NCBI GenBank assembly: GCA_017473865.1
Contig: JAFUJB010000012.1
Coordinates: 1 to 64,000 of the forward strand
Source of the DNA: Clostridia bacterium
GTDB taxonomy: Bacteria > Bacillota > Clostridia > Oscillospirales > CAG-272
Reading direction: 5' to 3'
Length of the DNA stretch: 64,000 nt
Positions 44,191 through 53,012 of the stretch are shown here, one piece after another; positions within the stretch are counted from its first letter, which is position 1, and each line of letters begins with the position of its first letter. Under the pieces are notes generated by a model. That model did no database searches. It was given only the letters and a program-made list of their open reading frames with translations, and had not been told where the DNA came from. Both the position numbers and the translations under genes were made by a program.

Positions 44191-44961
44191 TTATCTGTTT
44201 TTCTCAAAAATACAAGCTAACCCTTTAAGCAAAAGGTTCTCGTCTGTTACGGTGTTTCTCTTCGTATACTGACATATAAAATCAGCTACGCCGCCCGTCG
44301 CCACAACTGTCGCCGGCTCTCTTCCGAGCTCCTCGGCAAACTTATCAAGAATCCCGTCAACAGCACCTGCATAACCGTATGCAATCCCAGAACGCATACA
44401 ATCTATTGTAGACGATGCAATCGCTTTTTTAGGTTTTGCAAGATCAATTTTCGGCAAAAGCGAAGTTCCTTCGTTCATCGTATCAAGCGAAAGGTTTACA
44501 CCCGGCATAAATGCTCCGCCGATAAATCTTCCCTTTTCATCAATAACGGTCAGCGTCGTCGCCGTTCCCATATCTATTATTACACAGGGCAGTTCATATT
44601 CCTCTTTAGCCCCCACCGCCATAGCGACAAGATCGCCCGCGACACTTCCCGGATCATCGGTAAATATGTGTATTCCGCTTTTCACACCCGCTCCCACAAC
44701 GAGAGCATCAATCCCCGTCAGAAGTTTAAGCGCTTTTTTCATTATATTTGTCATAGGCGGCACGACCGACGAGATTATACAACCGTCAATCTTAACCTTT
44801 TCAAATCCGCATAACGTAAATATCTGCTTAATTTCCGAAGCATATTCAAAAGCCGTCTTTTTTCTGTCGGTTTTGATGTTCATTACGGGGTCGGTAATAT
44901 TTTTGCCGTCCACAATACCGAACGTTATATGCGTATTACCTATATTTACGGCAAGTATCAT
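44191..44961 (-). CDS. coaX: Type III pantothenate kinase
   Basis: A 256-residue ASKHA-fold kinase, the first step of coenzyme A synthesis, which is not inhibited by CoA. Motifs: AVNIGNTHITFGIVDG (phosphate 1), VDYA-region counterparts in VVGAGVKSGIHI with the pantothenate-site Asp of DDPGSVAGDLVAM, VIIDMGTATTLTVID and GGAFMPGVNLSLDTM. It starts at ATG 44961; a GTG 12 bases upstream overlaps the stop of the ECF gene by 4 bases and is an alternative. Coupled to that transporter gene. Confidence 0.95.
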   Translation of the reverse strand: MILAVNIGNTHITFGIVDGKNITDPVMNIKTDRKKTAFEYASEIKQIFTLCGFEKVKIDGCIISSVVPPMTNIMKKALKLLTGIDALVVGAGVKSGIHIFTDDPGSVAGDLVAMAVGAKEEYELPCVIIDMGTATTLTVIDEKGRFIGGAFMPGVNLSLDTMNEGTSLLPKIDLAKPKKAIASSTIDCMRSGIAYGYAGAVDGILDKFAEELGREPATVVATGGVADFICQYTKRNTVTDENLLLKGLACIFEKNR

Positions 44962-44969
44962 ATTAGTTC

Positions 44970-45587
44970 TCACTTATTGCTCTTTTTTACTATTTCCGAA
45001 ACCCTGACAATTACGGGGGAAACAACTATATTTAAAATCAACTCGGGAAGGAAGTTTCCAATCAAAATAACAGCAAACATAAAGGCTGCTAACGATGCAC
45101 TTTCCGTATTAGCTGACACCCAAGTCGAAAGCGGTTCTTTAAATATCGCAAAAACACCCGCCATAAAAATTCCCGTATTTACTATCGGACATATTGCTGA
45201 TGCAACAACAACACCTAATGTGCGATTAACCGAGCTAAGCCACTTTGCAACTACACCAGCCAAATAACCTGCCAAAGCAGATTTTACAACGCACAAAAGC
45301 ATTGTTGCAAAGGGACTGAATGTGTACATAGTCATAGTCAACGGGCCTGCAAGGTCGGGACGCAAAAAAATCTGAAATATAATTGCTACCCCCATAAGAG
45401 CTCCGAGAACTGCGCCCTGGATAGGTCCGTAAAGCACTGCTGACAAAACAATAGGCACCAAAGACAGAGTAATCGGCACTCCTGCAATCGGCGGAATCGG
45501 TATAAACTGCAAAGCGACAATTATTGCCGCAAATAAGGCAGTTACAACCATCATTTGTGTTTTTCTTCTTGATTCTTTCAAAGACAT
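44970..45587 (-). CDS. ECF transporter S component, probably pantothenate
   Basis: A 205-residue membrane protein with six helices and an S-component layout: LFAAIIVALQFIPIPPIAGVPITLSLVPIVLSAVLYGP in the first two helices (given in outline), a basic N-terminus and a conserved GAVLGALMGV helix. Its stop is 9-12 bases from the coaX start, so both share a message. The partner suggests pantothenate uptake, but the family also contains pyrimidine, biotin and queuosine-type transporters. Confidence 0.8.
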   Translation of the reverse strand: MSLKESRRKTQMMVVTALFAAIIVALQFIPIPPIAGVPITLSLVPIVLSAVLYGPIQGAVLGALMGVAIIFQIFLRPDLAGPLTMTMYTFSPFATMLLCVVKSALAGYLAGVVAKWLSSVNRTLGVVVASAICPIVNTGIFMAGVFAIFKEPLSTWVSANTESASLAAFMFAVILIGNFLPELILNIVVSPVIVRVSEIVKKSNK

Positions 45588-45639
45588 ATTAAATTACCTC
45601 CTGCTACTGTCCCATTAAGTATGGGTATAGTGCAAGTGC

Positions 45640-45668
45640 ATTATAGCATCACATTACAAAAAAATCAA
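45640..45668 (-). promoter_or_regulatory. Promoter of the ECF S component - coaX operon
   Basis: Minus-strand TTGATT (45663-45668) and TATAAT (45640-45645) with 17 bp between. A small CCCAT/ATGGG hairpin is in the leader; no known riboswitch was recognised. Confidence 0.75.
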
Positions 45669-45699
45669 GAGAGCTTTCGGCAAAACTTCTTATAAACAA

Positions 45700-45736
45700 T
45701 GGATACACACGGGCTCCGCCCGTGTGTATCTATGTC
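45700..45736. terminator. Hairpin of the GGGC-TCC-GCCC family
   Basis: Perfect stem GATACACACGGGC / GCCCGTGTGTATC. There is no long T run; it lies in the gap between divergently oriented transcription ends and starts. Confidence 0.6.
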
Positions 45737-45762
45737 TGTTACAGCATTTATTTGACTACAAC

Positions 45763-45800
45763 AAAGAGAGTGTATGCTTCGCACACACTCTCTCTTGTTT
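45763..45800 (-). terminator. Terminator of the cohesin gene
   Basis: Stem AAGAGAGTGTATGC paired with GCACACACTCTCTCTT, adjoining the cohesin stop codon. Confidence 0.75.
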
Positions 45801-47237
45801 TTACAAATATCTTCCTCTGAATACCAATACAATACCGACTACACTAAGTATAACGATAAGCGCAGCAATTATAACAAAGCTCCACTTAAATACGGGATTA
45901 TCAAAAAGCCCTTCGTATTTTTTGTCGTTCTTTTGTTCATCCTTCTGCGTATCGGGTGCATCAGTTCCGGGAGCATCCGTATCTTCTATTGGAGCCGTCG
46001 TTTCTTCCGGCTTTCCCATTTCTGCAAAAGAAAATCTCTGGTATGTTTTTTCAACGGGGTCGTACATATAAAGATTTTTTTCTCCGCCGCGTCCTATGGC
46101 ATATACGAGACAGTGGTTAGGAGTTTCAGCATTTGACGGAATAAATACGCTTCTTTCAAACCCTCCGAAATCAAAAGTACCCACTTCATATCCTTCGGGG
46201 ATTTCTGCCATATTTATGTCAAGCACGTTCAGCCAATTTTCCGTAATTCCTATATAATCGAATGCAGAGAGCGTCATATCGCCCATGTTCAGATAATAGA
46301 AATTCTGCTCTATGGTATCGTTTCCGAGTATATACACCGCAGGCAGAGCGCGCTCGTCGTATAATACCGCGTCAACCTGTTTTTCACCTATGGTAAGTTT
46401 TGTCAGAGTAAATCCCGTCGGAACAATGTCTGCAGAAATTTCCGCCGCAATTTCCCCCTTCACGTTTTCGCCGAGGGAAGCAAATATATCCGTTGAAAGC
46501 GGGTTCTTTGCTCTTGTAATTTTAATTGTATAAGTCTTCTTTGCTCCGTTTTCGGCGGTAACGGTTACAGTTACCGTGTTTTCACCCACAACAAGTGCGT
46601 CGTTACCCGAAACGTACACAGAAGCTCCCTTATGATTTTTCGATGCCGTAACAGCGACAGACTGAACAGGAAAATCAACGCTTGCGGTATATTGTGTTGT
46701 CTTCGCATTAAATGCGGGTGAAATTGACGTGCCACCGACCGAAAGCCCCTTTAAAGTACAGTCGCCCGATGCTTCGGGAACAGGCTTGATCGTTACAGTC
46801 GAATCGCCGATCGCTCCAGGAGTAATGGCATCCGCACTTCCGCTCGAAAAGCTGTATCCCGAGGGAGTAAGCTTGGTCGTACCCGTTTTGAGTGCTTTAA
46901 AAGTAAGCGTAAAAGTCATCTTCGACGTAGAACCCGAGCCGAGATAATCAACCACCCTGACAACACCCGTAGTGTGAGTAGGAGAAAAATTACCCGTATT
47001 TCCCTTTGCCGAAACATACTGAAGATACGATGTATCATACGATATATTCATTTGGTATGCCGCAATATCATCGCCCTTTACTGTTACAACAATTGAAACG
47101 TTGTTTCCCACCGTTACCGTCGGGTCAGAGAAAAACAAACTTGCCGACGCCGCATTTGCATTAATCAAAAAGCAAACTGACGTAAGACACATTGCAATAC
47201 ATACGACAAAAAGCCTAAATATATTCTTTTTCATCAT
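45801..47237 (-). CDS. Membrane-anchored cohesin-domain protein
   Basis: A 478-residue surface protein. It has a signal peptide (to about residue 30, ending NANA). Residues ~33-150 are a cohesin-like beta sandwich: VSIVVTVKGDDIAAYQMNIS, then YDTSYLQYVSA and MTFTLTFKAL. Residues ~160-245 are a cadherin-like beta-sandwich domain (LKGLSVGGTSISPAF, then TVTVTAENGAKKTYTIKITR). A ~140-residue unknown domain and a Thr/Asp/Pro linker follow, then one C-terminal membrane helix (WSFVIIAALIVILSVVGIVLVF, outline) with a short basic tail and no sortase motif. It lies 22 bases after the dockerin gene and should anchor that protein to the membrane (inference). Confidence 0.85.
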   Translation of the reverse strand: MMKKNIFRLFVVCIAMCLTSVCFLINANAASASLFFSDPTVTVGNNVSIVVTVKGDDIAAYQMNISYDTSYLQYVSAKGNTGNFSPTHTTGVVRVVDYLGSGSTSKMTFTLTFKALKTGTTKLTPSGYSFSSGSADAITPGAIGDSTVTIKPVPEASGDCTLKGLSVGGTSISPAFNAKTTQYTASVDFPVQSVAVTASKNHKGASVYVSGNDALVVGENTVTVTVTAENGAKKTYTIKITRAKNPLSTDIFASLGENVKGEIAAEISADIVPTGFTLTKLTIGEKQVDAVLYDERALPAVYILGNDTIEQNFYYLNMGDMTLSAFDYIGITENWLNVLDINMAEIPEGYEVGTFDFGGFERSVFIPSNAETPNHCLVYAIGRGGEKNLYMYDPVEKTYQRFSFAEMGKPEETTAPIEDTDAPGTDAPDTQKDEQKNDKKYEGLFDNPVFKWSFVIIAALIVILSVVGIVLVFRGRYL

Positions 47238-47259
47238 TGTTCCTCCATAATAGCAAACT

Positions 47260-49509
47260 TTACGATATCTTACCCGTTCCGAGTATGTGGTTTCTTATCT
47301 TTATAAGGTCAATAACATCCATACTTCCGTTGCCGTCTATGTCCGCGCTCTTAAGTTCAACCTCGGTCACGTTGCTTGAATCAAGTATAAGGTTTCTTAC
47401 TTTTATAAGATCGGTAACGGTTACGTTTCCGTCGCCGTTTATTTCACCAAGAACCACTGCCTGATATTCTCCATACGGCACGTCTTTTGTGGTCAGAACA
47501 CAAATAGTATCAAGACTTGACACGGTTTCTACATCAAGCTTGTAGAAGCCGTCTTTGTTTCTTACCTTTATGCTTCCCTGCTCCATAAGATTTTTACGAA
47601 GTTCCCCAACAGTTGTATTGGGGGCAATTCCGTATATAAGGGTATTCACAAATTTATATCTTTCCGTAAAGCTTACGTTTCCGTAGTTGTCGGAATCTTC
47701 TTTTGCAACGGTGAGCTTGTATATTCTTACACTGCCGTTACCCGCAGTAACTTTGATTTCAAAGACACAGTTATCTCCGTTTAATATGACCTCTCCGAGT
47801 CCCTCTACGTTTGCAGTTGCGTCCATTGCCGTACCCTTGATAACAATACTGTTGGACGATGCGGGAAGAACAAGCATATATTCCAATGTTTCGGGGTCAA
47901 AATCAGGTGTTAATTCCCAGCCGGTAACCGAAAGCGAAGAAAGCTTCATATTCGGCGAACCGTCCCCTGTCGGTCTTTCAACCGCATTTTCGGGCATATT
48001 CTTGTATACGGGAATATAGAATGACAAAGCTGCCGTACGAAGCTCGGGTGAGTACCCTTGAGCAAGTTCGCCCGCCTCGCTTGCCGCGCCCTGTATATTG
48101 GTCATATACTGATGAGTAAACGGCTTTTCACCCTGAATATTAAATCTTTTCAGATAAAGTGTATTCTGTCCGGCGTTGGTGTATCCCTCCGCGTAGTAAT
48201 ATGCACCGCCGTTTATGGCTTTCAGCCTTGAAGTCCACGGTCTTAGGTTGGACGTTCCGCCCGTATTACCGCCCTTCGCATACCAAAGCCCTCTCTGGAC
48301 TGCATTCATATTGCCATCGGCATATGCGCCTATGTTAAAATAGTTATAATAACCTGCGTACCCCGGATACGTTCCCGAGATAAGTCCCGACGTTCCGCCG
48401 GTTCCCTGCTCCTGAACTATCATAGCGGCAAGGACGTAAGGGTTTACCTGGTACTCCTTACCTGCGTTAAAAATGGCGGTTGCATAATTAAGAGTCGAGC
48501 CGTCGGAGTCGATAACGTCATTCTCCATAAACGTTCCCGCAATAATTTTCTTTACGCCATCAATGTTCTGAATATTTCCGTCATACGACTGTTCAAGGAA
48601 CTGGAACACAGAATTGACACCGAGAAAGTTCCTTGGGTCCATATAGTGTGCTATAATCTCCTTGGACGCCATTACCCAGTTCGCTCCGTCAAATCCTTTC
48701 CAGGTATTTGATGCCCAATCGTATGCGTCTCCCTCGGTGGATTTCCACGAAGAAATCGAATGTACCCACACAAGACTGCGTTTTTCTTCATTTTCTTTTT
48801 GTACTGCTTCGTAGAAATCAAATTCTACGTGCTGGGCTTTAAATATCCAATTAGGATACAAAGCGTGTAGCTCGCGAAGCGCCGGTTTGTAGGATTCCGG
48901 AAATCCCTGCTCCGTAAGATATGCTTCAAAATCAATGGGTTCCGGTATCTCCTGACCTCCCCCTCCGCCTGTTGTATCATCGGGGCCCGTTGTTGTATCA
49001 TCGGGCGCTGTTGTCGTGCCATCGGGCGCCGTCGTCGTGCCATCTGGCGCCGTTGTTGTACCATCGGGTGCTGTCGTCGTACCATCGGGTGCTGTCGTCG
49101 TACCGTCGGGCGCCGTTGTTGTGCCGTCGGGCGCCGTTGTTGTATCATCGGGCGCTGTTGTATTATCCGGAGGAGCTGTCGTTTCATCCGGAAGTATCTG
49201 TATGTACTGAGACGTTACATATCCCGTTATGGTTCCATGCTCAATAAGATACCAAAGAACGCCGTCTGGTGCATTTTTCTCACCGACAATTGTAACAATA
49301 TCTCCGCTGTAGACTTTACCTATTGCCGCATTGGACGTACCCGCATCGGAACGTATGTTCAGGCTGAAGCCCTCGCTTGTCGTTACAACACCACGTCTTA
49401 CTTCCCGAGCGCCAAAACCACTGATAGCAGTAACACATATAAGCATTGCAACCAAAACGATTGCAAGAATCAGTTTTCTTATTCCTTTCTTGCCAAATTC
49501 GATTATCAT
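47260..49509 (-). CDS. SH3b / glucosaminidase-like / dockerin protein
   Basis: A 749-residue secreted protein. N-terminal signal segment; SH3b domain (~38-105: GFSLNIRSDAGTSNAAIGKV and WYLIEHGTITGYVTSQYI); low-complexity TTTAPDG linker (~110-180); a lysozyme/glucosaminidase-like domain (~190-525) with NPYVLAAMIVQEQGTGG and YNYFNIGAYADGN; cadherin-like domain (~530-610); and a type I dockerin (~685-745) with two calcium loops, INGDGNVTVTDLIKVRN and DIDGNGSMDVIDLIKIRN. Likely role: peptidoglycan hydrolysis, held at the cell surface by the adjacent cohesin protein. The catalytic Glu is presumably the one in IVQEQGTGG, which needs checking. Confidence 0.85.
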   Translation of the reverse strand: MIIEFGKKGIRKLILAIVLVAMLICVTAISGFGAREVRRGVVTTSEGFSLNIRSDAGTSNAAIGKVYSGDIVTIVGEKNAPDGVLWYLIEHGTITGYVTSQYIQILPDETTAPPDNTTAPDDTTTAPDGTTTAPDGTTTAPDGTTTAPDGTTTAPDGTTTAPDGTTTAPDDTTTGPDDTTGGGGGQEIPEPIDFEAYLTEQGFPESYKPALRELHALYPNWIFKAQHVEFDFYEAVQKENEEKRSLVWVHSISSWKSTEGDAYDWASNTWKGFDGANWVMASKEIIAHYMDPRNFLGVNSVFQFLEQSYDGNIQNIDGVKKIIAGTFMENDVIDSDGSTLNYATAIFNAGKEYQVNPYVLAAMIVQEQGTGGTSGLISGTYPGYAGYYNYFNIGAYADGNMNAVQRGLWYAKGGNTGGTSNLRPWTSRLKAINGGAYYYAEGYTNAGQNTLYLKRFNIQGEKPFTHQYMTNIQGAASEAGELAQGYSPELRTAALSFYIPVYKNMPENAVERPTGDGSPNMKLSSLSVTGWELTPDFDPETLEYMLVLPASSNSIVIKGTAMDATANVEGLGEVILNGDNCVFEIKVTAGNGSVRIYKLTVAKEDSDNYGNVSFTERYKFVNTLIYGIAPNTTVGELRKNLMEQGSIKVRNKDGFYKLDVETVSSLDTICVLTTKDVPYGEYQAVVLGEINGDGNVTVTDLIKVRNLILDSSNVTEVELKSADIDGNGSMDVIDLIKIRNHILGTGKIS
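48975..49165 (-). repeat. 21-bp tandem repeats coding the TTTAPDG linker
   Basis: About eight in-frame 21-bp units encode TTTAPDG or TTTAPDD. Synonymous differences between units (for example CCATCGGGC versus CCGTCGGGC) are visible. It is a flexible spacer whose copy number may vary between strains. Confidence 0.9.
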
Positions 49510-49567
49510 ATACAGCTCCTGTGTAAGAGAATTTTACGCTATGCTACATTAATCCAAATATACGGTA

Positions 49568-49596
49568 ATTATATCAAAAAAATCGAATTTTGTCAA
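49568..49596 (-). promoter_or_regulatory. Promoter of the dockerin-cohesin operon
   Basis: Minus-strand TTGACA (49591-49596) and TATAAT (49568-49573) are 17 bp apart, full consensus. Confidence 0.85.
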
Positions 49597-49718
49597 TAAA
49601 ACTGTTAAACCCATATGTACCATTTATTACCAGTAATAAATTGCACTTTATATGCCAATACTTTTAGCGTAAACAAAACCGAAACAACACATTCGGTTTA
49701 CACACAAGGAGAATTACA

Positions 49719-49835
49719 ATGGATAACAAGAATCAGAACAGTCAGAATAACCAGAACAATCAGAATAAGTCAAACAAATCAAGCAAGACAAACAAGAGCG
49801 ATAACCAGTCTACAAACGAACAGAACTGCCGCTAA
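49719..49835 (+). CDS. Asn/Gln/Ser/Lys-rich 38-residue peptide
   Basis: ATG 49719 has AAGGAG eight bases upstream and the frame runs to TAA 49833-49835, followed by a strong terminator. The product is almost entirely N, Q, S, K and T with a single Cys near the end (NCR). There is no signal or membrane segment, so it must be disordered. Small N/Q-rich peptides are common in spore-formers, where some are spore-associated; that role is a guess. The ribosome site, own terminator and clean start are the reasons for calling it. Confidence 0.65.
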   Translation: MDNKNQNSQNNQNNQNKSNKSSKTNKSDNQSTNEQNCR

Positions 49836-49879
49836 TCGCTAAGTATCTTCTGTATACGGGCGTTGCCCGAACACAAAAA

Positions 49880-49916
49880 ATGAGCATACGGAATAAACCG
49901 TATGCTCATTTTTTTC
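49880..49916 (+). terminator. Terminator of the small N/Q-rich gene
   Basis: Stem GAGCATACGG / CCGTATGCTC with an AATAA-type loop and TTTTTTT. Confidence 0.88.
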
Positions 49917-50002
49917 GTCAAATAATCAATTGTTTCATATAACAATTTGCATTTCATATGGTGGAGTTTTTTATATTTTTAGTAATATTAATGCGCAGAC
50001 TA

Positions 50003-50031
50003 TTGCATTAATCCGCCCGTTGTGTTAAAAT
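50003..50031 (+). promoter_or_regulatory. Promoter of the cyclophilin - deoC operon
   Basis: TTGCAT at 50003 and TAAAAT at 50026 with 17 bp between. Confidence 0.65.
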
Positions 50032-50066
50032 TACATTTAATATAAACATTTGAAGGGAAAACAAAA

Positions 50067-50654
50067 ATGAAAAAGACTATACTTATATTTTTGACGATCG
50101 TTCTCTTATTAATTACGGTTTCGTGTGCGAAAAAACAAGACTCCGGACTTGCAGAAGAATCTTACACAATTGAAATTGAGATTGAAAACTACGGAACAAT
50201 TACGGCTGTACTTGACGCGAAAACCGCGCCCATAACCGTTGAAAATTTTATTAAATACGTCAAAGAAGGCTATTACAACGGCCTTACATTCCACAGAATT
50301 ATTGAAGGCTTTATGATGCAGGGCGGCGACAAAAACGGCAACGGAGCAAACGACGAAGGTACGCCTACCATCAAGGGCGAATTTGCTTACAACAACGTTG
50401 AAAACAATATCAAACATACGAGAGGTACACTCTCAATGGCAAGATCAAACAGCTATAACAGCGCGTCTACGCAGTTCTTTATTATGCATCAAGACTATCC
50501 GAGCCTTAACGGGCAGTACGCCGCATTCGGCAGAGTTATAAAAGGCATAGAAGTTGTAGACGAAATCTGCGAAAACGCTGTCGTTGTTGACGGAAACGGT
50601 TCCGTCCCCGAAGGATACAGACCCGTAATTAAAGAAATCAGAATCGTTGATTGA
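50067..50654 (+). CDS. Cyclophilin-type peptidyl-prolyl isomerase lipoprotein
   Basis: A 195-residue protein. It has a lipoprotein signal (MKKTILIFLTIVLLLITVSC, lipidated Cys near 20), then a complete cyclophilin domain with FHRIIEGFMMQGGD near residue 92 and SMARSNSYNSASTQFFIM near 130. These include the catalytic Arg and the QFFI substrate-pocket segment. It should fold proteins on the outer face of the membrane. First gene of a four-gene plus-strand operon. Confidence 0.95.
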   Translation: MKKTILIFLTIVLLLITVSCAKKQDSGLAEESYTIEIEIENYGTITAVLDAKTAPITVENFIKYVKEGYYNGLTFHRIIEGFMMQGGDKNGNGANDEGTPTIKGEFAYNNVENNIKHTRGTLSMARSNSYNSASTQFFIMHQDYPSLNGQYAAFGRVIKGIEVVDEICENAVVVDGNGSVPEGYRPVIKEIRIVD

Positions 50655-50669
50655 TAAGAGGATATAAAA

Positions 50670-51353
50670 ATGCTTAACAAAGAAAAACTTACACAAAAAT
50701 ACGGCAATTATACAGGCTATGAAATACTCTCCTACTGCGACCACACCATACTTAAACAGGACGCAAAGTGGGAAGACGTAAAAAGAATATGCGACGAGGG
50801 TATGATGGGTAAAACGGCATCCGTGTGCATTTCTCCATCTTACGTAAAACAGGCTTTTGAATATACTGAAAACAAGCTTCCCATCTGCACGGTAGTAGGT
50901 TTTCCGAACGGTTATATGACCACAAAAACAAAGGCTTTTGAAACAGCAGACGCAGTCAAAAACGGCGCTCGCGAAATTGATATGGTAATTAACATCGGAC
51001 ATTTGAAAAACAAAAAATATGACGAATTGCTCGACGACATAAAAGCGGTTAAAGAAGCCTGCTCGGGCAAACTATTAAAGGTAATCATCGAAACCTGCCT
51101 GCTTACCGACGACGAAAAAAGAAAAATGTGCGAGATCGTTATAAACGGCGGCGCAGAATACATAAAAACGTCCACCGGTTTTTCAACAAACGGAGCTACC
51201 CTGCACGACGCAAAGCTTATGGTTGATGAATGTCAAGGTAAAATCAAGGTTAAGGCGGCGGGCGGCATAAAAACCATCGACGATGCGGTTAACTATCTCG
51301 ATATCGGCGTAAGCCGGCTGGGCACAAGCTCACTTATTAAGCTTTTTGGCTAA
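50670..51353 (+). CDS. deoC: Deoxyribose-phosphate aldolase
   Basis: A 227-residue class I aldolase that splits 2-deoxyribose 5-phosphate into acetaldehyde and glyceraldehyde 3-phosphate. The Schiff-base lysine is in YIKTSTGF near residue 165; IDMVINIGHLK near 100 and VKAAGGIKTIDDAV near 193 hold the other catalytic Asp and Lys. Spaced 15 bases from the cyclophilin gene with its own AAGAGGA site. No other nucleoside catabolic gene is adjacent. Confidence 0.95.
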   Translation: MLNKEKLTQKYGNYTGYEILSYCDHTILKQDAKWEDVKRICDEGMMGKTASVCISPSYVKQAFEYTENKLPICTVVGFPNGYMTTKTKAFETADAVKNGAREIDMVINIGHLKNKKYDELLDDIKAVKEACSGKLLKVIIETCLLTDDEKRKMCEIVINGGAEYIKTSTGFSTNGATLHDAKLMVDECQGKIKVKAAGGIKTIDDAVNYLDIGVSRLGTSSLIKLFG

Positions 51354-51385
51354 AATTATTTTTACTTATTTACAGAAGGTAAATT

Positions 51386-52099
51386 ATGTTTGGTCTCGGT
51401 ACAATAATCAACGTCGGGGCAATTTTACTCGGCGGTATAATCGGCGCTCTTTTCGGTAAATTCCTTAAAGAAAGCCTGCAATCGTCTCTCGTAAAGGCGA
51501 CAGGCATCTGCGTTATGTTTATCGGTATAAGCGGTGCTCTGGAAAAAATAATGACCGTTTCAGACGGCAAACTGACAAGCGGCGGAACGCTTATGATGAT
51601 ATGCAGTATGGCACTCGGCACACTCATCGGAGAACTCATCGACATCGAAGGTAAGATTGAACGCTTCGGCGAATGGCTCAAGAAAAAAACGGGCAACGCC
51701 AAAGACAATCTGTTTGTTGAAGGTTTTGTGAGCGCATCGATCACCTTTTGTGTGGGCGCAATGACGGTCGTCGGCTCGATAAATGACGGACTTTTCAGAG
51801 ACTATTCAATACTGCTTGTTAAGTCCTTGCTCGACTTTATAATCGTCATCGTTATGACGTCATCAATCGGCAAAGGCTGTATATTCTCTGCCATTCCCGT
51901 ACTTATTCTGCAAGGCGGATTTACCCTTGGAGCAAAACTAATCGAGCCTTATATGACCGATATGGCTCTGAACAATCTTTCGCTTGTGGGTTCGATCCTC
52001 ATTTTCTGTGTGGGTCTTAACCTGTTCCGCAAGAACTCGGTCAAAGTTGCAAATATGCTGCCGGCGATCGTAATTGCGGTCGTCTGGGCATTCTTCTAA
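51386..52099 (+). CDS. DUF554 membrane protein
   Basis: A 237-residue protein with about seven hydrophobic helices and the DUF554 start MFGLGTIINVGAILLGGIIGALFG (outline). Conserved segments MICSMALGTLIGELIDIE and VGAMTVVGSINDGLF are present. A transport or channel function is assumed for the family but not shown. It lies 32 bases after deoC, start ATG 51386. Confidence 0.9.
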   Translation: MFGLGTIINVGAILLGGIIGALFGKFLKESLQSSLVKATGICVMFIGISGALEKIMTVSDGKLTSGGTLMMICSMALGTLIGELIDIEGKIERFGEWLKKKTGNAKDNLFVEGFVSASITFCVGAMTVVGSINDGLFRDYSILLVKSLLDFIIVIVMTSSIGKGCIFSAIPVLILQGGFTLGAKLIEPYMTDMALNNLSLVGSILIFCVGLNLFRKNSVKVANMLPAIVIAVVWAFF

Positions 52100-52125
52100 A
52101 AAAATTTATTTTCCGGAGGTTTTCC

Positions 52126-52914
52126 ATGAAAAAACTTGATAGGATCATTTGTGTTGTTTTTACGCTGTGTCTTATAATCTCCTCGATTATATGCCCCGCC
52201 ATCATTATGATGACGAGGAAAACTTACTATCAAAATCAATTTGAGAAAATAGACACCATGCCACCCGAAAACGAATACAGAAAAGTATATTACATTGACG
52301 GAGATTTTGGCAAAACAGCCTCTCTGTCAAGAAGTCAGTTTGACGAGATCATTACTCATATTACGTCGTTTTTGAAAGGCGAAAAAGAAAGCTTTACACT
52401 GATACTCGACGATGTTATCATCAACGGAGAAACAGTAGCAAAAGCAAGCATTTTCGGCGAAGAAGCAGTCGAACACATGGTACATATAAGAGAGCTTTAC
52501 AACACCGTAAAGACCATCGCCGTCATATTTGCTGTTATACTTATTGTCTGCGGTGTATATATGTACAAACGTAAAGCACTTATCCGCGAGTGCATCTATA
52601 AATGGTCTCTCGGTACGGTTATCACCATAGCTTCGGCAGCAGTTATATTCCTTCTTTTCGTGCTTATTAAGGATATGACAGACGGTAACGGAATTAGCTC
52701 CAGCTCATATTTGAGAAAACTCTGGCTCTATATGCACCACCTGTTCTTCCCCTTTAATTCTGCTAAATTCGGCGGCTCGTTCTTTGATGACGCATTGACC
52801 GATATTCTTACGATTCCCTTCTTTATGAATACGGTAGGAACGATAGCTATCAATCTTCTTGCAATAACAACGGCTTGGCTCGTCTCGGCAAAAATAATCC
52901 GCAGGAAAAAGTAA
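52126..52914 (+). CDS. DUF1461-type (TIGR01906) integral membrane protein
   Basis: A 262-residue protein with helices near 8-28, 133-150, 162-185 and 232-252 and a soluble loop between the first two. FGEEAVEHMVHIRELY just before the second helix resembles the family landmark (E..HM.D). Function is unknown; some relatives occur with lipoprotein-processing genes. GGAGG precedes the ATG 52126. It is the last gene of the operon starting at 50067. Confidence 0.8.
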   Translation: MKKLDRIICVVFTLCLIISSIICPAIIMMTRKTYYQNQFEKIDTMPPENEYRKVYYIDGDFGKTASLSRSQFDEIITHITSFLKGEKESFTLILDDVIINGETVAKASIFGEEAVEHMVHIRELYNTVKTIAVIFAVILIVCGVYMYKRKALIRECIYKWSLGTVITIASAAVIFLLFVLIKDMTDGNGISSSSYLRKLWLYMHHLFFPFNSAKFGGSFFDDALTDILTIPFFMNTVGTIAINLLAITTAWLVSAKIIRRKK

Positions 52915-52923
52915 TAAGTAACA

Positions 52924-52967
52924 CGGCTACACACGGGCGGAGCCTGTATGTAGCCATTGTTTTTTTG
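52924..52967 (+). terminator. Terminator of the deoC operon
   Basis: Stem GGCTACACACGGGC / GCCTGTATGTAGCC, GGA loop, T8 tail. Confidence 0.88.
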
Positions 52968-52972
52968 AAACC

Positions 52973-53012
52973 AAAAAGGTGTGTGGGGTTCACCCACACA
53001 CCTTATGTTTTT
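52973..53012 (-). terminator. Terminator of the NERD-like gene
   Basis: Stem AAGGTGTGTGGG / CCCACACACCTT; the minus strand ends in TTTTTGG. Confidence 0.8.

Noticed and set aside
48975..49165. Possible CRISPR array or VNTR in the repeats
   Set aside because: The 21-bp units are contiguous without spacers and in frame with the TTTAPDG linker; they code protein. The antisense frame with VVVPSGA repeats is a shadow.
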